Below are positions 36,706 to 46,739 of a stretch of 64,000 nucleotides of DNA, one piece after another; positions within the stretch are counted from its first letter, which is position 1, and the number at the start of each line of letters is the position of its first letter. The DNA is taken from contig JADHTG010000001.1 in the NCBI GenBank assembly GCA_016776505.1, positions 1-64,000 of the forward strand, read 5' to 3'. The DNA comes from Bacteroidota bacterium (GTDB taxonomy: Bacteria; Bacteroidota; Bacteroidia; CAILMK01; JAAYUY01). Below the pieces are notes generated by a model. The model saw only the letters and a program-made list of their open reading frames with translations. It ran no database searches and was not told where the DNA came from. Position numbers and translations under genes: made by a program.

Positions 36706-37100
36706 CAACAAATATTTGGATTAACAAAGCGGCAAAAATAAAGATTTGTTCTTACCTAAATTAAAAACTAAATAAGTTAGTGTGAGTTCTACACATTAAT
36801 TTCTGATTATCTATTATTTACAACTCTCTCTTAGTGAAATGCTGCCTGCATCGCCTTCGCGAAGCTATTGCAGAGCAAGGCGGCAAGACAGGCTTCGTGG
36901 CTTTGCATCTTCTGCCAAAGGCATCACTTTGTGGGTGGCAAAAAGAATCACTATTAATTCCACTAACCTATCCGCCAATGCATTTTGGCAGGCGGAAACA
37001 CAAAGATGCACAAAGGTCGATTTATTTATATTGAAGAAAATCAAATAATTATTAAAATATGTTATATCGAACTCACATAAAGTTAAAATCTATTGTATGA
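36706..37100. repeat. Gene-free region with decayed dispersed-repeat sequence
   Basis: This 395-base gap holds a block at about 36830-37020 that is distinctly richer in G+C than its flanks. It contains an imperfect palindrome: TCCGCC (36971-36976) against GGCGGA (36991-36996), with GGCA just inside. It ends with ACACAAAGATGCACAAAGG, a sequence type often seen in noncoding Bacteroidota repeats. Two overlapping reading frames of about 66 codons there have no protein-like composition. It is probably an old repeat or gene remnant. Confidence 0.5.
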
Positions 37101-37772
37101 TCAGTAGGCTAAAGTAAACCTGATAGGCATCTTTATTAATACGGCTACTTTTCTGTCTCTTTGTAAACCGGGGATCCAATGAGGCATGGCTTCAATCACC
37201 CGTACAGCCTCTGCATCTATATTCGGACTTATGCTTTTAATGACTTCAATGTTCGAAATACTTCCATCTTTATTAATTACAAACTGAAGTACCACCAGTC
37301 CCTGCAGACTCATTTGCTTTTCTAAAGCAGGATATACTATATTTTCTGCTAAAAATTTAAACATGGCATTTTCGCCTCCGGGAAACTCCGGTTTATGTTC
37401 AATTTTGTAAAAATCAAGGGGGCCGGATTCTTCATAAACTTCTTTTTTTTCTTTAAAAGGGATAAGGGGAATGGAGTCGATTTTACCAGGATCGATTTTA
37501 AATAAATCTGTAAAGGGATCCTTATCAGGTTCTACATCTATGATCTCCAGTATCGCTAATTTGGGTTTTGGTTTTTCTTTTATGATGGAATAAACAGGCT
37601 CTATTTGATCCGTGATTTCAATTGGATCCGGATGTTCAAATTCAATCACTTCTCTTTGCGTTGTCCATTTAAAGGCGAATACTACACTTAATATTGAAAT
37701 GACTAAACCTATCCTAAAAAAGAGGCCTCGGAAGCGCTCCTCATCAACATGTCTGGATTTTTTAATTTGCAT
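37101..37772 (-). CDS. TonB-type energy transducer protein (paralogue 1)
   Basis: 223 residues from ATG 37770-37772 (TTG upstream rejected). A cytoplasmic N-terminus (HVDEERFRGLFFRIGL) is followed by one helix at about 21-36. A long periplasmic linker rich in Asp, Pro and Ile (IEKPKPKLAI type) leads to a C-terminal TonB domain. That domain runs from PEFPGGENAMFKFLAENIVYP through GLVVLQFVINKDGSISNIEVIKS to AMPHWIPGLQRDRKVAVLIKMPIRF. It spans the periplasm and transfers energy from ExbB/ExbD to outer-membrane receptors. It is a close paralogue of the protein at 38017-38688: same length, same N-terminal FRIGL segment. It probably arose by duplication. Confidence 0.92.
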   Translation of the reverse strand: MQIKKSRHVDEERFRGLFFRIGLVISILSVVFAFKWTTQREVIEFEHPDPIEITDQIEPVYSIIKEKPKPKLAILEIIDVEPDKDPFTDLFKIDPGKIDSIPLIPFKEKKEVYEESGPLDFYKIEHKPEFPGGENAMFKFLAENIVYPALEKQMSLQGLVVLQFVINKDGSISNIEVIKSISPNIDAEAVRVIEAMPHWIPGLQRDRKVAVLIKMPIRFTLAY

Positions 37773-37971
37773 GATTTCTAGTTTATAATAATTAATCAAA
37801 CTCTACAACTACTTGATGTATTGAATGCTTTTTTCCATAAAAACATGGCTTGTTGTCTGATTAATGAATACAAATAACATGCACTGGACTGTTATTTAAC
37901 TTTTAAATGAGTAATCCTGTAGATTTGATTTGTATACGGATTATTAACTAATGAAAGGGATATAAACAAAA

Positions 37972-37996
37972 AAACCCATGAATATATCATGGGTTT
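37972..37996 (-). terminator. Intrinsic terminator after the second tonB gene
   Basis: On the minus strand AAACCCATG pairs perfectly with CATGGGTTT (9 bp) over a 7-base loop and runs into a T-tract (TTTTTTTG). It lies 20 bases after the stop at 38017, so it ends the vanZ/tonB transcript and separates it from the tonB paralogue downstream. Confidence 0.85.
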
Positions 37997-38016
37997 ATAT
38001 GATGTTTGTTTAAATA

Positions 38017-38688
38017 TTAATTCAAAGTAAAACGGATAGGCAGGTTTACATAAACACGCACTGGTTTTCCTCTTTGTTTACCTGGCATCCAATTAGGCAT
38101 TTCTTTCACCACTCTTAAGGCTTCCTCATTGATATTTGGAGTAATTCCTTTTAGTATCTTCACATTATTTATACTCCCGTCCTTTTCAACCACAAAGTTT
38201 ACTACTACCTGCCCCTGGATACCATTGTCCCTCTCAATATCCGGATACCTTATCGACTGCCTTAAATACTTATTTCGTGCATTATCTCCACCCGGGAATT
38301 CCGGGGGATCTTCAGACATAAAAAATATTTGTTCTTCAATCACTTCTTCTTTCTCCTCGGTGATCGGCGCTAAAGCAATGGCTTCATCTTCCTTTACTTC
38401 AACATCTTTTATCACGGGCTGATTTTCCTCAATCTCAACATCATCCTCCACAATTTCAAGCTCAGGTGGTGGTGGAGGTGGTGGTGGCTTTTTCTCCTGT
38501 TTTGTAATATCCACAATTTCTTCCTCTTCATCAATTATCAGATTACTATCCAGTCCGATCTGTTGCCTGTCATAAACTTTCCACTGGAAAGCAAGGATTA
38601 CAATCAACAATGCAGCACTTAATCCTATCCTGAAATAGAGTCCGGATTTTCTATCCACGTCAACTTTCTCGTCTTTCTTGGTTCTCAT
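38017..38688 (-). CDS. TonB-type energy transducer protein (paralogue 2, with polyproline segment)
   Basis: A 223-residue TonB protein. The N-terminal cytoplasmic part (VDVDRKSGLYFRIGL) precedes a helix at about 23-38. The linker is strongly acidic around a run of eight prolines (KKPPPPPPPPELE), the classic rigid periplasmic TonB spacer. The C-terminal domain starts PEFPGGDNARNKYLRQSIRYP and ends MPNWMPGKQRGKPVRVYVNLPIRFTLN. It ends in a strong intrinsic terminator. The TonB family paralogue downstream shares the domain but lacks the polyproline run. It lies 4 bases after the vanZ-like gene, so the two are co-transcribed. Confidence 0.94.
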   Translation of the reverse strand: MRTKKDEKVDVDRKSGLYFRIGLSAALLIVILAFQWKVYDRQQIGLDSNLIIDEEEEIVDITKQEKKPPPPPPPPELEIVEDDVEIEENQPVIKDVEVKEDEAIALAPITEEKEEVIEEQIFFMSEDPPEFPGGDNARNKYLRQSIRYPDIERDNGIQGQVVVNFVVEKDGSINNVKILKGITPNINEEALRVVKEMPNWMPGKQRGKPVRVYVNLPIRFTLN

Positions 38689-38692
38689 AACT

Positions 38693-39079
38693 TTATCTTA
38701 AAATTCTTATTCTTTTTGCCAGACTAATAAAAAGCAAAATTCCTACAAAAAAACCTAACATATTGGCAATAATGTCTGAAAAACTAGCATTTCTGTTAAT
38801 CCATTGAGTACTTTGTAAAAGTTCTAAAATAATACTATACAAAAATACACCTAATACAACAAATATCCATGTTTTGTTGTTTCTCAGTATAGATGCATTT
38901 GTCCAGTTTTTTCCATAAAATACGAAGAAAGCAAAAATGGCATAAAGTATAAAATGTGCAATTTTATCAGGTTCAACTATAAACTCAAACCAAATTTTGT
39001 CAATTCCAGAAGAGGGAATTAACGACAAAACAGTAATTACAACAATCCAAATTGCGGATGGAATGAGTCTTTTATTCAA
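38693..39079 (-). CDS. VanZ-family membrane protein
   Basis: A 128-residue protein with four helices. It has the VanZ pattern: ITVLSLIPSS after the first helix, then DKIAHFILYAIFAFF, ILELLQ and NASFSDIIANMLGFFVG. VanZ-like proteins are small membrane proteins of unclear function; VanZ itself confers low teicoplanin resistance. The start is a TTG at 39077-39079, as no ATG is available upstream of the first helix. It is 14 bases after gcvH and 4 before tonB, in the sprA-gcvH-vanZ-tonB run often seen in Bacteroidota. Confidence 0.9.
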   Translation of the reverse strand: MNKRLIPSAIWIVVITVLSLIPSSGIDKIWFEFIVEPDKIAHFILYAIFAFFVFYGKNWTNASILRNNKTWIFVVLGVFLYSIILELLQSTQWINRNASFSDIIANMLGFFVGILLFISLAKRIRILR

Positions 39080-39093
39080 AAGAAAAATTAATG

Positions 39094-39474
39094 TTATTCA
39101 TCCAATAATTGCCTGTAGTCTTCTGCTGTTAATAGATCCTTAAACTCGGCACGATCCACAATAGTAGTTTTAATCATCCAACCTTCACCGTAGGGATCCG
39201 TATTGACAAGCTCAGGAGTATCATCCAGGGCTGGATTTCTTTCAATGACCTGGCCAGTTATAGGCATAAACATATCGGAAACAGTTTTTACAGCTTCAAT
39301 CGTTCCAAATACATCTTCTTTTGCCAGATCTTCTCCTTCCGTTTCAATCTCAATATAAACGATGTCACCTAATTCTTTTTGTGCAAAATCTGTAATTCCA
39401 ATTACAGTCTGTTCACCACTTTCACGAATCCATTCATGATCTTTGGTGTACTTTAGTTCTTCCGGGATATTCAT
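39094..39474 (-). CDS. gcvH: Glycine cleavage system H protein
   Basis: A 126-residue lipoyl carrier protein. It starts PEELKYTKDHEWI, with the lipoyl-attachment lysine Lys63 in FGTIEAVKTVSD. It then has MFMPITGQVIERNPAL and ends in the usual WMIKTTI and helix. It shuttles the aminomethyl group between the P, T and L proteins of glycine cleavage, none of which is in this window. It lies 48 bases downstream of sprA. Confidence 0.96.
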   Translation of the reverse strand: MNIPEELKYTKDHEWIRESGEQTVIGITDFAQKELGDIVYIEIETEGEDLAKEDVFGTIEAVKTVSDMFMPITGQVIERNPALDDTPELVNTDPYGEGWMIKTTIVDRAEFKDLLTAEDYRQLLDE

Positions 39475-39522
39475 ATTCGTAAATTTTGTACGAATTTAAA
39501 AAAATTTAGCATAGGGTTTGAA

Positions 39523-42500
39523 TTATTGTCCAAGAGTATATCGAATACTGAATCCTCCATTGGTGAAGGCTGTTGGATAACTGGTAGAAATGGCTGGTTT
39601 TGTGACATTTCTGTTGAAGAAAAACCGTATAGTTAAATTATCATCAATCACGTAATCCAAAACTGGTTTTATACTTAAAATGCTGTTACCTCCTATCGAT
39701 TCAGTTTGATCCTGGTCTAATCGTGAAATAGTAGAGCGGCTGTTTTTATAACTTAAGTCGAGTCTGAAATTCAGATCATGCTGTAAAATAACGCGTTTTC
39801 CTTTGTATTTAATAAATGAAGGAAGCTCCACTTCTTTAGCTCGATAACCTATTCCTACAGTCAGGTCCCGGTCAGAAATCTCGGTGGTTGTAAAATTAGA
39901 AAAACTAAATCCTACATTTCTTGAAGTCCTGTACTCAATTCTTGAAGTCCAGTTATTTACCCAGTTCACGTCAATCCCGATCAAAGGACTCAATTGCTCA
40001 TTGATGTTAATCTGCTGTATCCGCAACTCAGGAACCAGGTTTTCATATAAAACAGGAATTTCATTTTCATCATAGTTTAAACTACTCACAAAACTTCCGA
40101 CAGTGTATGTCGACCTGTAGGCATGATTGATATTGATATTCTTCGTAAATTTTTTAAAGGCTTCGACTTTGCTTAAGCCGTTATATGTAATTCTCCAGTT
40201 TGGTGCAGGAATAGCGGGAAAAGCATTCAATGTATAAGTAAGTGCATTTCTCCCGGAATATGCTGAAAGAAAAGCGGGAATAATCACATCCTGGGCAGTT
40301 CCTGTATGGCCAGCCGGATAATTATTTGTATCAATCGGAACCGTACTATTATCCACAATTCTGTGTGCAACTACGTTCCGGTTATTTTCAAATGAGGTAT
40401 AGGAAGATGAAACATCGTCTGTATACTTACTTAAAGCGGTTCCAAGGGTCCAGAATGACATACTGAAATTGCCTCCTTTTACCTGGCTTTGTGACTCAAA
40501 ACTATCAGAACTCTGATTATATTTAAAGACCTCCTGCATATTATTTGTCATGCGCCTGGTCATGGTCACATTTATTTTGAAATCACGAACAGGTTCAATA
40601 TTCGCCTGGATTGACAAGTTTTCAGTCCTTGTTGTCATGAACAGGGAATTGATAGAGGTATCCAAAGTCAGCCAGCCATTTTCTGCTGCCTCATACCTGA
40701 AATTATCATTTTGAAAACCAGCTAAAAATGGCAATCCGGGAGCATCCAGGGTCCAGTCATTCCCAATGTATTTTGGATTGGGTAAAAAGCCCGGCAAAGT
40801 AGTTCCTTCATTTAAAGTATAATTAACTGTGACATTACGCAAGCTCATTAATGTTCGCAATACCGACTCTGATAATTTGATGAAACCAGAATTCACATCC
40901 ACATCCTCGGCAGTCATTTTTTCACCATCTTCATTCAACAATTCTTCTTTATTTTCCTTGGCATTCTTTTGCAGTTCTTTAAACTTATTCTTTTGAATCT
41001 GGCCAATATTGCTTCGGTTAGAATTAATATTTTTCAGGAACTTGATCTTTCCATAAAAGGATACGAAATTCAGTTGACCCTGCAGCTGTATGGTTTGGGA
41101 ATTCTGTATCGTATTGCCCAGCTCCGGAGCGGATCGTGGCGCTTCCTGCCAATTATAACTACCTGTATAGGAACTCCTGATTGTTGTCCAGTCCAACAAT
41201 GGAATTTTTCGCAAAGGAACATCATATGACAAGGTCACTTTTTGGTTAAAATTCTTCATTCGTCCCAATTTCTTCAGGTTGATCAACAAGGTGTCTCTAC
41301 TTTCCTGAGTAATTGGACCACCGGGTTCATCAACCACCACATCTGCATTTGCATTGTAGGAAAATCTTAAAGAGCGGGCAAAATTATGCCTGTAGTCGTA
41401 GGTTCTGTTCATGGTGAAATACTTCTGATATAATGGCTTGAGTATGGTTTGCACATTTTCGGTACTTCTGTATAGAACCTCACTATACCTCCTGTCCATT
41501 TGAGTTTTAAAGGCAAATGCCTGTGGCAGTAGTCCGATATTAAAATCAGTAATCAGCCTCAGGTATTTTGATTTGGAAAATTTTTTAAATGGTGTAATAT
41601 TTTTTTCCTTGAAGTTATAATTATAATTGAGGATCAACTGATGATTTTCCAGGTAATCATATTCTGTGTTTACATCCCGCTTGAAAATATCATTGTAGGC
41701 ATAGGTCAGGAGGAAATTTTCAATATCATAAATATGATTTTTCTTTGTTCCACCCTGCCTTAACTTTTGAACGTTCATGAAATTAAGACTGGTTCGCGAG
41801 ACATATGTTTCAGTTGCATGCAAAATGGAATCTTTTTCCTCTCCTGTTTTGGCTAAATCCAAGCGCGTCTGCAATAAAATATCAGGACTCAGGGGATTAT
41901 ACTGAGGCTTGGATCTCATTTGCGAATAATTATAAAACATGGGAATTTTAATGTTCGCTTTTTGAGGGAAAAATTTCCCCAGTTCCAAATAAGACTGAAT
42001 GTCGAATGCACGAACATCTTCTTTGCTTCGGTCCTGAAGTTTTTGTTCAAGACCTCCAAAACCAACGGTCGTAACATTTCCTGATAAGTTGACCTTCCCA
42101 AAATCCGCTAATTTTGTGGTTATTTTTCCTACTGCAGCCCAACCTCCCGATTCATCAAAATCAGAAACTCGCAATTCATTTACCCAAATAATTGCACAAT
42201 GTGCCTCGCCCAGGTCATTCTGGTTAAACGGATTATTTTTACTCGGGTTTCTTACCCCAAGCATCAATACTTTTACATTGCTTAAATCAGGATTTCCAAC
42301 CACGGTGATTCTCCCTTTATTTTCAGAATCCCATTTTGTGTAAGGATTGGTTAATGATGTTCCGGGAGTTGTCTCTCTTTCCTGTTTTACACTAAAAAAT
42401 TCTTCAAATGCCAAGTTGATTTCATTATCCGCTTTCCAGATTTCTTCCTGGTCTCTTTCTCCCAAATCAGTTGGATCCAATGGGATCTCATATTCATAGA

Positions 42501-45500
42501 AGTTGTTATTAAAATCAGTTCCCATTCTTATGAATAATGACAGATCTCCTTTTTCCAAAGTTTGCCCAGGCTTGCCTTCTGCATGAACAAACATTTTCAA
42601 GCGTTTGTAGGTTCTGACATCAAAAGAGGTCGTTTTGTAAGCTGCTTTTGCATCCCCATCTTCCAGGCAGGTGGTAAAGGAAAGTGATTGTTCATTTTGT
42701 TCCAGTAATTCATAGGTGGATACGTCTACTTCGCGCTCGATTCCGGGAGGAAGTACATAAGGAATTGGATCTCTTTTGCCATTAGACTCAATATTGACTG
42801 TTGAAATATTAAAAACAGAAGTATCAATTGGGTCTGATGTTATGTATTCACCAGGAGTCCTTAAATCATATAAGTATCTCCTCCAGTCTCCTCTAACCAA
42901 TTGCAAGCGCGCGAAACGACAAACAATATCTTTTGAAAAATCCGTATAAGCTAACCTGATAAAACGAATGGATTTAAAATCCCTGATCTGCCCAATCCGA
43001 TTATTGTAGGACCGAACCGGTATTTTGAACTGGTACCAGGTAACATCATCAAAGTTTCCGTTTACGAGTTTGACATTTCGAACCTGTTTATCGACAATAT
43101 AATTCTCTCCTGCCTGCATATTTTCTTTCAGCTCAATCACATATTGATAATATGCTTCCACTTCGTTCAGTGTATAATCATAATTGATATCTTCTACATC
43201 CGGGCTTAAGGACCCTGAAGACGAATACGCCTGGTTTGAATTGGTGATGGGAGAATTTCCCTCTGTGTTTTTATAATCCTGGTAGCGGGCAATGATATCA
43301 GCCTCTTCCTGGTCCAGGGAATCACCACGAAAGAATAAATAGTTGTCTCCAGCCGGATCACTGTAAATTTTATCCCGGGCAGCAGCTGTCATGTTAGGTG
43401 GTAAATTGTTGAGTTCATTTTTAAACTTTTCTCTTTCCTCTTCATCATTTAAACCATCAAAACCCAAATCCTGGAAGGCTCTTGATGCCGGATCATTGTC
43501 GAATGCATAATTGATTGGTGTAGTAAGAGGAACATTCCCCCAGACCGTTCTGATCACTTTAGTAGTGTCCCCATCTTTAGGCATGCCATTTTCAAACATC
43601 TTTTGCCCATCTTTCAGAATATCTTCTGAAATATCACCTAAATGAATCAGTAATTTACCTTCATCGGGCTGGAAATCTTCATCAGCCCAGGGATCCATCA
43701 TCCAAAACTCAAGATACTCAATGTTGGCTGCTTCGAAATCGTTGGTTTGAAGTGCCCGCATGATTCCACCCCAATTATATCCATTATTTCGAAGGATTCC
43801 ATTATCATCTAAATTGGCCAAATCATAGTTATAGGGCCCCCTGGTTGAAGGGGAATAAGATAAATCAAATGTCCGCAGTGTACCCGGAACCCCTTGTGGG
43901 AGTTGTTTATTTGGAAAAACTTCAGTTTCCAACACCTCTCTCATCCTGTGTTTTGACAACATATCAAGATCCTTGGCTATGTGATCAGGTGTATAAGTGT
44001 TGTTTCTGTAGAAAAGATCATCAATGGTATACCAGGCAATTTTCGCCCGGTTGAAACCGTACCTGATATCATTGGTCAGATTTCCGTATGGAAATACGCC
44101 CGGCTGACCTTGCGGAGTGGAAGCCAGTACCCAGTAATTGCCTGTCCTTAAATCGAATGGCACTTCACTCCCTTCAAAATCATCAATATAGGAAGTACCG
44201 GTAGGTCCAATGATCTTTGGATGTCCCGGAATAAGTTGAGCAAATTCACCTGTTATTAAGATCTCGGACTTCTCTTTTGTTTCAATAAACGGAATTTTAT
44301 CCACCAATTTTGTGAGGAAGCGGGAATCAGTGCGGTATGTTCCGTCAAAACCATAAATCACATTATTTAATGGCTCATCACCAATATTCACTTTCTGTGT
44401 GAGTGGTTTTTCTTTTAGGTAAAGCAAAGTACCACCCAGTATAAAATCTTCATCAAATTTATAATCAAGTCTAGTTCCGATCAGTGTTTTTTGCTGAATG
44501 GAAAATAAGGTGTTGCTCTCAGCTGAGATCTTAATAGGCTGTCCGGAATTCAATATACTTTGGTTAATGATCTTAACCCGGCCCAGCGTATAATCTACCT
44601 GGTAATCTACATTTTCTCTTAATTGCACCCCACCCGCTGAAACCTGCACCGATCCTTCAGGTATATTGATCGCATTCAGGGAGATTTCAGAACCTGATGC
44701 TCCCAGGTAGGAGCCTCTTATGTAAAATTTATCAAATTGCTTCAATTGTTCCGCCTGCACTGGTGTTGAATCGTACAAGGCATCAAAAGCATAATAATTA
44801 GCCAGCGTGCTATCTTTGAATTGTTCTCTTAAATTACTCCCAAAAGGTTCAAGTGTGGGGAAAATGATTTTACCTGATCCCTGGTATATCGTATAGCCAT
44901 TCACAAAATCAAATATCCCATCAGGTTCTTCTTCCAATTGTATATTCAAGCGGTCAATTTCCATCACCTGGGTTAAAAACTTACCGTCTAATTTTGGCTC
45001 GCTATCTTCAGGAAGATAGTTCAGGTTAGCTCCGGATTTATCATCTTCATAAATTATGTCCAGTTTAAATTCATTTGGCTGGATTTGAGAAGAACCTAAA
45101 TAATAAATATTCTTCATCATCAAATCCCACATGGGTATATCTGTTCTTGCCGATGTACTTTTCAGAAGCTTCAGAAAAAGAACATTGGGCGTATTCGGAT
45201 CAGGCGGGACATCCTGTGAGAATTCACCAACCTGGTACAGTATCCCATTATAAGTATACTCATAAGCCACAGCTAAAGCAGTATTAGGATCCAGCCACTG
45301 GTTAATAGATATAAATCCCAATTTGTCATTTACTGTGTATTCTGTCGAAGCAAGCTTTCTTGCATTGTCGATTTTGAAATAATCCTGGCCATTGAAAAAA
45401 TTAGTCGGATGTTGGCCCAATGCAGCAAGGGACTGACTGGCAGAAGCATTCGATCTGTATTTAGGATCATCGAGATTCTGGTAGAGTGTATTCGCGTCAT

Positions 45501-46716
45501 TACCAGGTATCACATCTTTCCCTTCCACAAAATCTCCTTTATTTGGATTTTCATCATGGCTGTTCCATGGATCAGGTTCCCCCAAATCCATGAAACCAAT
45601 TACATTTCTTGTGTCCCTGGTATCTCCTGTTTTGTTAACCACCCAAATTTCAATCCGTGTAATTTGCAAAGGCGAATTAATGATAGGCGGCCTTATATAA
45701 GCATCCTCAAAAATATGATCCCTGAAAAAATGATTCAGGAAAAAGTGACGGTTATCTTCATAATCAAGAGCAGATATACTATAGGTTGTTTTTTGAGCTC
45801 CATTTTCCAGGACAATTTCCTTCTTCTCACTCTTTTGCTGAGAGAACACATTGGTCATGGTTAGTTTACCAAATTGCAATTTTGCTTTAACACCAAATAA
45901 ACTCTGACTACCTGTAATTAATGAGCCGCGAATTGGCAATGAAACATTTCCAGCTTCAAGTAATTTTACTATTTCATCTTCTTTTCCTTCATATCTTAGT
46001 TTGATTTCATTATCAAAATCAAAATTGCTCTCTGTATCATAGCCAATACCCAATCCAATTTTATCTCCAATGCTTCCTCTGACACTTAATTTTATTTTCT
46101 GATCAAACTTAAATTGTGTTGTTGTTTGTTGCTTTTGGGACCAGGCAGGATTTTCCACCTTGTTTACATCCAAAGAAAAGATTAATTCAGCAGAACCCTG
46201 TGGTTTAATCTCAATACCTCCTTCAAGGCCAATATCTTTAAGCACTTCAGGTGATTTGAAACTGAGTTTGGGAGAAAAACTTTTCTCCCCCTGCAAAAAG
46301 TTTTGGGATTTTGCTCTTTCTTTAAAATAATTGCGTTGAAACTGTTTGTTGCTTTCATCCAAATATTCGTCCAGGGTATAATGATATTCATCCCCAATTT
46401 GCAGTCCACTGATTTTATTAATAAAAGTATATTCATTGAGGGATGAATCAAGGCTTAGCTTGGAGTTAAATATGTTTGGAGTTTTTAAATCAAGCGAATG
46501 GCTTTTTTTTGCTGCAAAGGGATTAAAATCAATTGGCTTAAGCGGATATTTTAATGAATCATCTTCCGGTATAGAATCCTGGGATACTTCGCCAAGATTT
46601 TGCATGAAATGAAGGGGATTAAATACATTCGGATTCGCAAAACCATAATACATGATAAAGGATATACTTACAGCTGTACTAAGGATGAAAATATGTCGTA
46701 TTAATCGGTTTTTCAT
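39523..46716 (-). CDS. sprA: SprA, outer-membrane translocon of the type IX secretion system
   Basis: A 2397-residue protein, the length expected for SprA, which forms an extremely large single-chain outer-membrane beta barrel that exports T9SS cargo and supports gliding. The signal peptide lies in the first 28 residues (FILSTAVSISFIMYYGFANPN). The region to about 1300 contains plug and periplasmic modules. Beyond it are long runs of alternating aromatic/hydrophobic strands, ending in an aromatic-rich C-terminal strand with SIRYTLGQ as the last residues. It is in the ruvA-sprA-gcvH order found in many Bacteroidota, 23 bases after ruvA. Partner genes porV and plug are not in the window. I judge the reading frame intact. 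Confidence 0.96.
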   Translation of the reverse strand: MKNRLIRHIFILSTAVSISFIMYYGFANPNVFNPLHFMQNLGEVSQDSIPEDDSLKYPLKPIDFNPFAAKKSHSLDLKTPNIFNSKLSLDSSLNEYTFINKISGLQIGDEYHYTLDEYLDESNKQFQRNYFKERAKSQNFLQGEKSFSPKLSFKSPEVLKDIGLEGGIEIKPQGSAELIFSLDVNKVENPAWSQKQQTTTQFKFDQKIKLSVRGSIGDKIGLGIGYDTESNFDFDNEIKLRYEGKEDEIVKLLEAGNVSLPIRGSLITGSQSLFGVKAKLQFGKLTMTNVFSQQKSEKKEIVLENGAQKTTYSISALDYEDNRHFFLNHFFRDHIFEDAYIRPPIINSPLQITRIEIWVVNKTGDTRDTRNVIGFMDLGEPDPWNSHDENPNKGDFVEGKDVIPGNDANTLYQNLDDPKYRSNASASQSLAALGQHPTNFFNGQDYFKIDNARKLASTEYTVNDKLGFISINQWLDPNTALAVAYEYTYNGILYQVGEFSQDVPPDPNTPNVLFLKLLKSTSARTDIPMWDLMMKNIYYLGSSQIQPNEFKLDIIYEDDKSGANLNYLPEDSEPKLDGKFLTQVMEIDRLNIQLEEEPDGIFDFVNGYTIYQGSGKIIFPTLEPFGSNLREQFKDSTLANYYAFDALYDSTPVQAEQLKQFDKFYIRGSYLGASGSEISLNAINIPEGSVQVSAGGVQLRENVDYQVDYTLGRVKIINQSILNSGQPIKISAESNTLFSIQQKTLIGTRLDYKFDEDFILGGTLLYLKEKPLTQKVNIGDEPLNNVIYGFDGTYRTDSRFLTKLVDKIPFIETKEKSEILITGEFAQLIPGHPKIIGPTGTSYIDDFEGSEVPFDLRTGNYWVLASTPQGQPGVFPYGNLTNDIRYGFNRAKIAWYTIDDLFYRNNTYTPDHIAKDLDMLSKHRMREVLETEVFPNKQLPQGVPGTLRTFDLSYSPSTRGPYNYDLANLDDNGILRNNGYNWGGIMRALQTNDFEAANIEYLEFWMMDPWADEDFQPDEGKLLIHLGDISEDILKDGQKMFENGMPKDGDTTKVIRTVWGNVPLTTPINYAFDNDPASRAFQDLGFDGLNDEEEREKFKNELNNLPPNMTAAARDKIYSDPAGDNYLFFRGDSLDQEEADIIARYQDYKNTEGNSPITNSNQAYSSSGSLSPDVEDINYDYTLNEVEAYYQYVIELKENMQAGENYIVDKQVRNVKLVNGNFDDVTWYQFKIPVRSYNNRIGQIRDFKSIRFIRLAYTDFSKDIVCRFARLQLVRGDWRRYLYDLRTPGEYITSDPIDTSVFNISTVNIESNGKRDPIPYVLPPGIEREVDVSTYELLEQNEQSLSFTTCLEDGDAKAAYKTTSFDVRTYKRLKMFVHAEGKPGQTLEKGDLSLFIRMGTDFNNNFYEYEIPLDPTDLGERDQEEIWKADNEINLAFEEFFSVKQERETTPGTSLTNPYTKWDSENKGRITVVGNPDLSNVKVLMLGVRNPSKNNPFNQNDLGEAHCAIIWVNELRVSDFDESGGWAAVGKITTKLADFGKVNLSGNVTTVGFGGLEQKLQDRSKEDVRAFDIQSYLELGKFFPQKANIKIPMFYNYSQMRSKPQYNPLSPDILLQTRLDLAKTGEEKDSILHATETYVSRTSLNFMNVQKLRQGGTKKNHIYDIENFLLTYAYNDIFKRDVNTEYDYLENHQLILNYNYNFKEKNITPFKKFSKSKYLRLITDFNIGLLPQAFAFKTQMDRRYSEVLYRSTENVQTILKPLYQKYFTMNRTYDYRHNFARSLRFSYNANADVVVDEPGGPITQESRDTLLINLKKLGRMKNFNQKVTLSYDVPLRKIPLLDWTTIRSSYTGSYNWQEAPRSAPELGNTIQNSQTIQLQGQLNFVSFYGKIKFLKNINSNRSNIGQIQKNKFKELQKNAKENKEELLNEDGEKMTAEDVDVNSGFIKLSESVLRTLMSLRNVTVNYTLNEGTTLPGFLPNPKYIGNDWTLDAPGLPFLAGFQNDNFRYEAAENGWLTLDTSINSLFMTTRTENLSIQANIEPVRDFKINVTMTRRMTNNMQEVFKYNQSSDSFESQSQVKGGNFSMSFWTLGTALSKYTDDVSSSYTSFENNRNVVAHRIVDNSTVPIDTNNYPAGHTGTAQDVIIPAFLSAYSGRNALTYTLNAFPAIPAPNWRITYNGLSKVEAFKKFTKNININHAYRSTYTVGSFVSSLNYDENEIPVLYENLVPELRIQQININEQLSPLIGIDVNWVNNWTSRIEYRTSRNVGFSFSNFTTTEISDRDLTVGIGYRAKEVELPSFIKYKGKRVILQHDLNFRLDLSYKNSRSTISRLDQDQTESIGGNSILSIKPVLDYVIDDNLTIRFFFNRNVTKPAISTSYPTAFTNGGFSIRYTLGQ

Positions 46717-46739
46717 TAATATATCCTCTGAACCTCTTC

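Noticed and set aside
36834-37048. Two overlapping reading frames (about 66-69 codons) near 36.8-37.0 kb
   Set aside because: They lie in a repeat-like GC-rich block, overlap in different frames and end in low-complexity sequence.
45409-45864. A 151-codon ORF opposite sprA
   Set aside because: It lies antisense to the conserved, intact sprA frame; codon-antisense shadows of long genes are expected.
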